Shown here: positions 5,443 to 5,617 of the stretch, piece after piece
Position numbering within the stretch: position 1 is the stretch's first letter
Layout: every line of letters starts with the position of its first letter
From: an uncultured Collinsella sp.
Lineage (GTDB): Bacteria; Actinomycetota; Coriobacteriia; Coriobacteriales; Coriobacteriaceae
NCBI GenBank assembly: GCA_902478865.1
Contig: CABSNA010000093.1
Location: forward strand, 1 to 5,617
Direction: 5' to 3'
Length of the DNA stretch: 5,617 bases
Notes under the pieces: model-generated
What the model was told of the DNA's origin: nothing
Database searches by the model: none
The model's input: only the letters and a program-made list of their open reading frames with translations
Position numbers and translations under genes: made by a program

Positions 5443-5617
5443 CTAGATTTCACGCACGCTCTGGCGCTCGACAAAATAGGTCGACACGGCCGTCTTGCAG
5501 GTATAGCTCTTGGGATTGCGGATGTTACCCACCAGGCGGCGCACTGCGATCTCGCCCACCTCGTGCTTGGGAACATGCACCGTGGTGAGCGGCGGGTTGG
5601 AGAAGGCGCCCAAAGAC
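5443..5617 (-). CDS. LacI-family transcriptional regulator (C-terminal 58 residues, runs off window)
   Basis: Only the last 58 codons are present, ending at TAG (5443-5445). The reading frame gives NPPLTTVHVPKHEVGEIAVR followed by a short linker and FVERQSV near the end. The PPLTTV-x(2)-P-x(3)-(M/V)G-x(2)-A-x(2)-L pattern and the terminal L/F-V-x-R-x-S-V strand are typical of the ligand-binding domain of LacI/GalR repressors, which fold like periplasmic sugar-binding proteins and sense a sugar or sugar phosphate. The DNA-binding helix-turn-helix would lie at the missing N-terminus. It sits immediately upstream of the operon, in the same direction and with its own terminator, and is the likely local regulator of the sugar genes. 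The inducer is unknown. Confidence 0.85.
   Translation of the reverse strand, partial: SLGAFSNPPLTTVHVPKHEVGEIAVRRLVGNIRNPKSYTCKTAVSTYFVERQSVREI

Noticed and set aside
5307..5576. 89-codon minus-strand frame over the LacI-family gene end and its terminator
   Set aside because: It is out of frame with the recognisable LacI C-terminus and reads straight through the UUCG terminator hairpin.

Overview
All gene content lies on the minus strand of a GC-rich bacterial chromosome. The strong G/C preference at third codon positions creates long antisense shadow ORFs. From composition and the style of the genes and intergenic palindromes, I guess a gut actinobacterium of the Coriobacteriia (Collinsella-like). 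No phylogenetic marker here proves this. 

Read in the direction of transcription (right to left), the window opens with the C-terminal end of a LacI-family repressor (5443-5617), which closes with a textbook UUCG-loop terminator (5351-5378). An AT-rich control region of about 165 bases follows (5185-5350). It carries six copies of a short half-site (CYGTTTAS), a perfect 10-bp dyad and an 8-bp terminal dyad, and looks like the operator/promoter of the next genes. 

The operon then reads: an L-fucose/L-arabinose-isomerase-fold protein (3784-5184), the N-terminal half of a split transketolase (2945-3781), its C-terminal half (2014-2952), a structured 171-base gap, and a GlpK-like FGGY sugar kinase (352-1842). 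The first three are tightly coupled, with a 2-nt gap and then an 8-nt overlap. The kinase probably follows by read-through, because I see no terminator or convincing promoter in the gap. Together they encode an aldose isomerase, a ketose kinase and a two-subunit transketolase. That is the logic of a sugar catabolic route in which a pentose- or tetrose-like sugar is isomerised, phosphorylated and then cleaved by two-carbon transfer into central metabolism. The same functional trio occurs in the known D-apiose transketolase pathway, but here the isomerase is of the FucI-like type and the kinase has lost two glycerol-lining residues and the FBP-regulatory loop. The sugar is not identifiable from the sequence. 

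Between the kinase and the final gene (200-351) lie a rho-independent terminator and a set of four mutually complementary GGGACGGGG/CCCCGTCCC arms, including a 75-bp near-complete palindrome. A possible promoter sits inside this repeat. The window ends inside luxS (1-199, N-terminal 66 codons), the S-ribosylhomocysteine lyase of the activated methyl cycle and AI-2 synthesis. luxS is probably a separate transcription unit.
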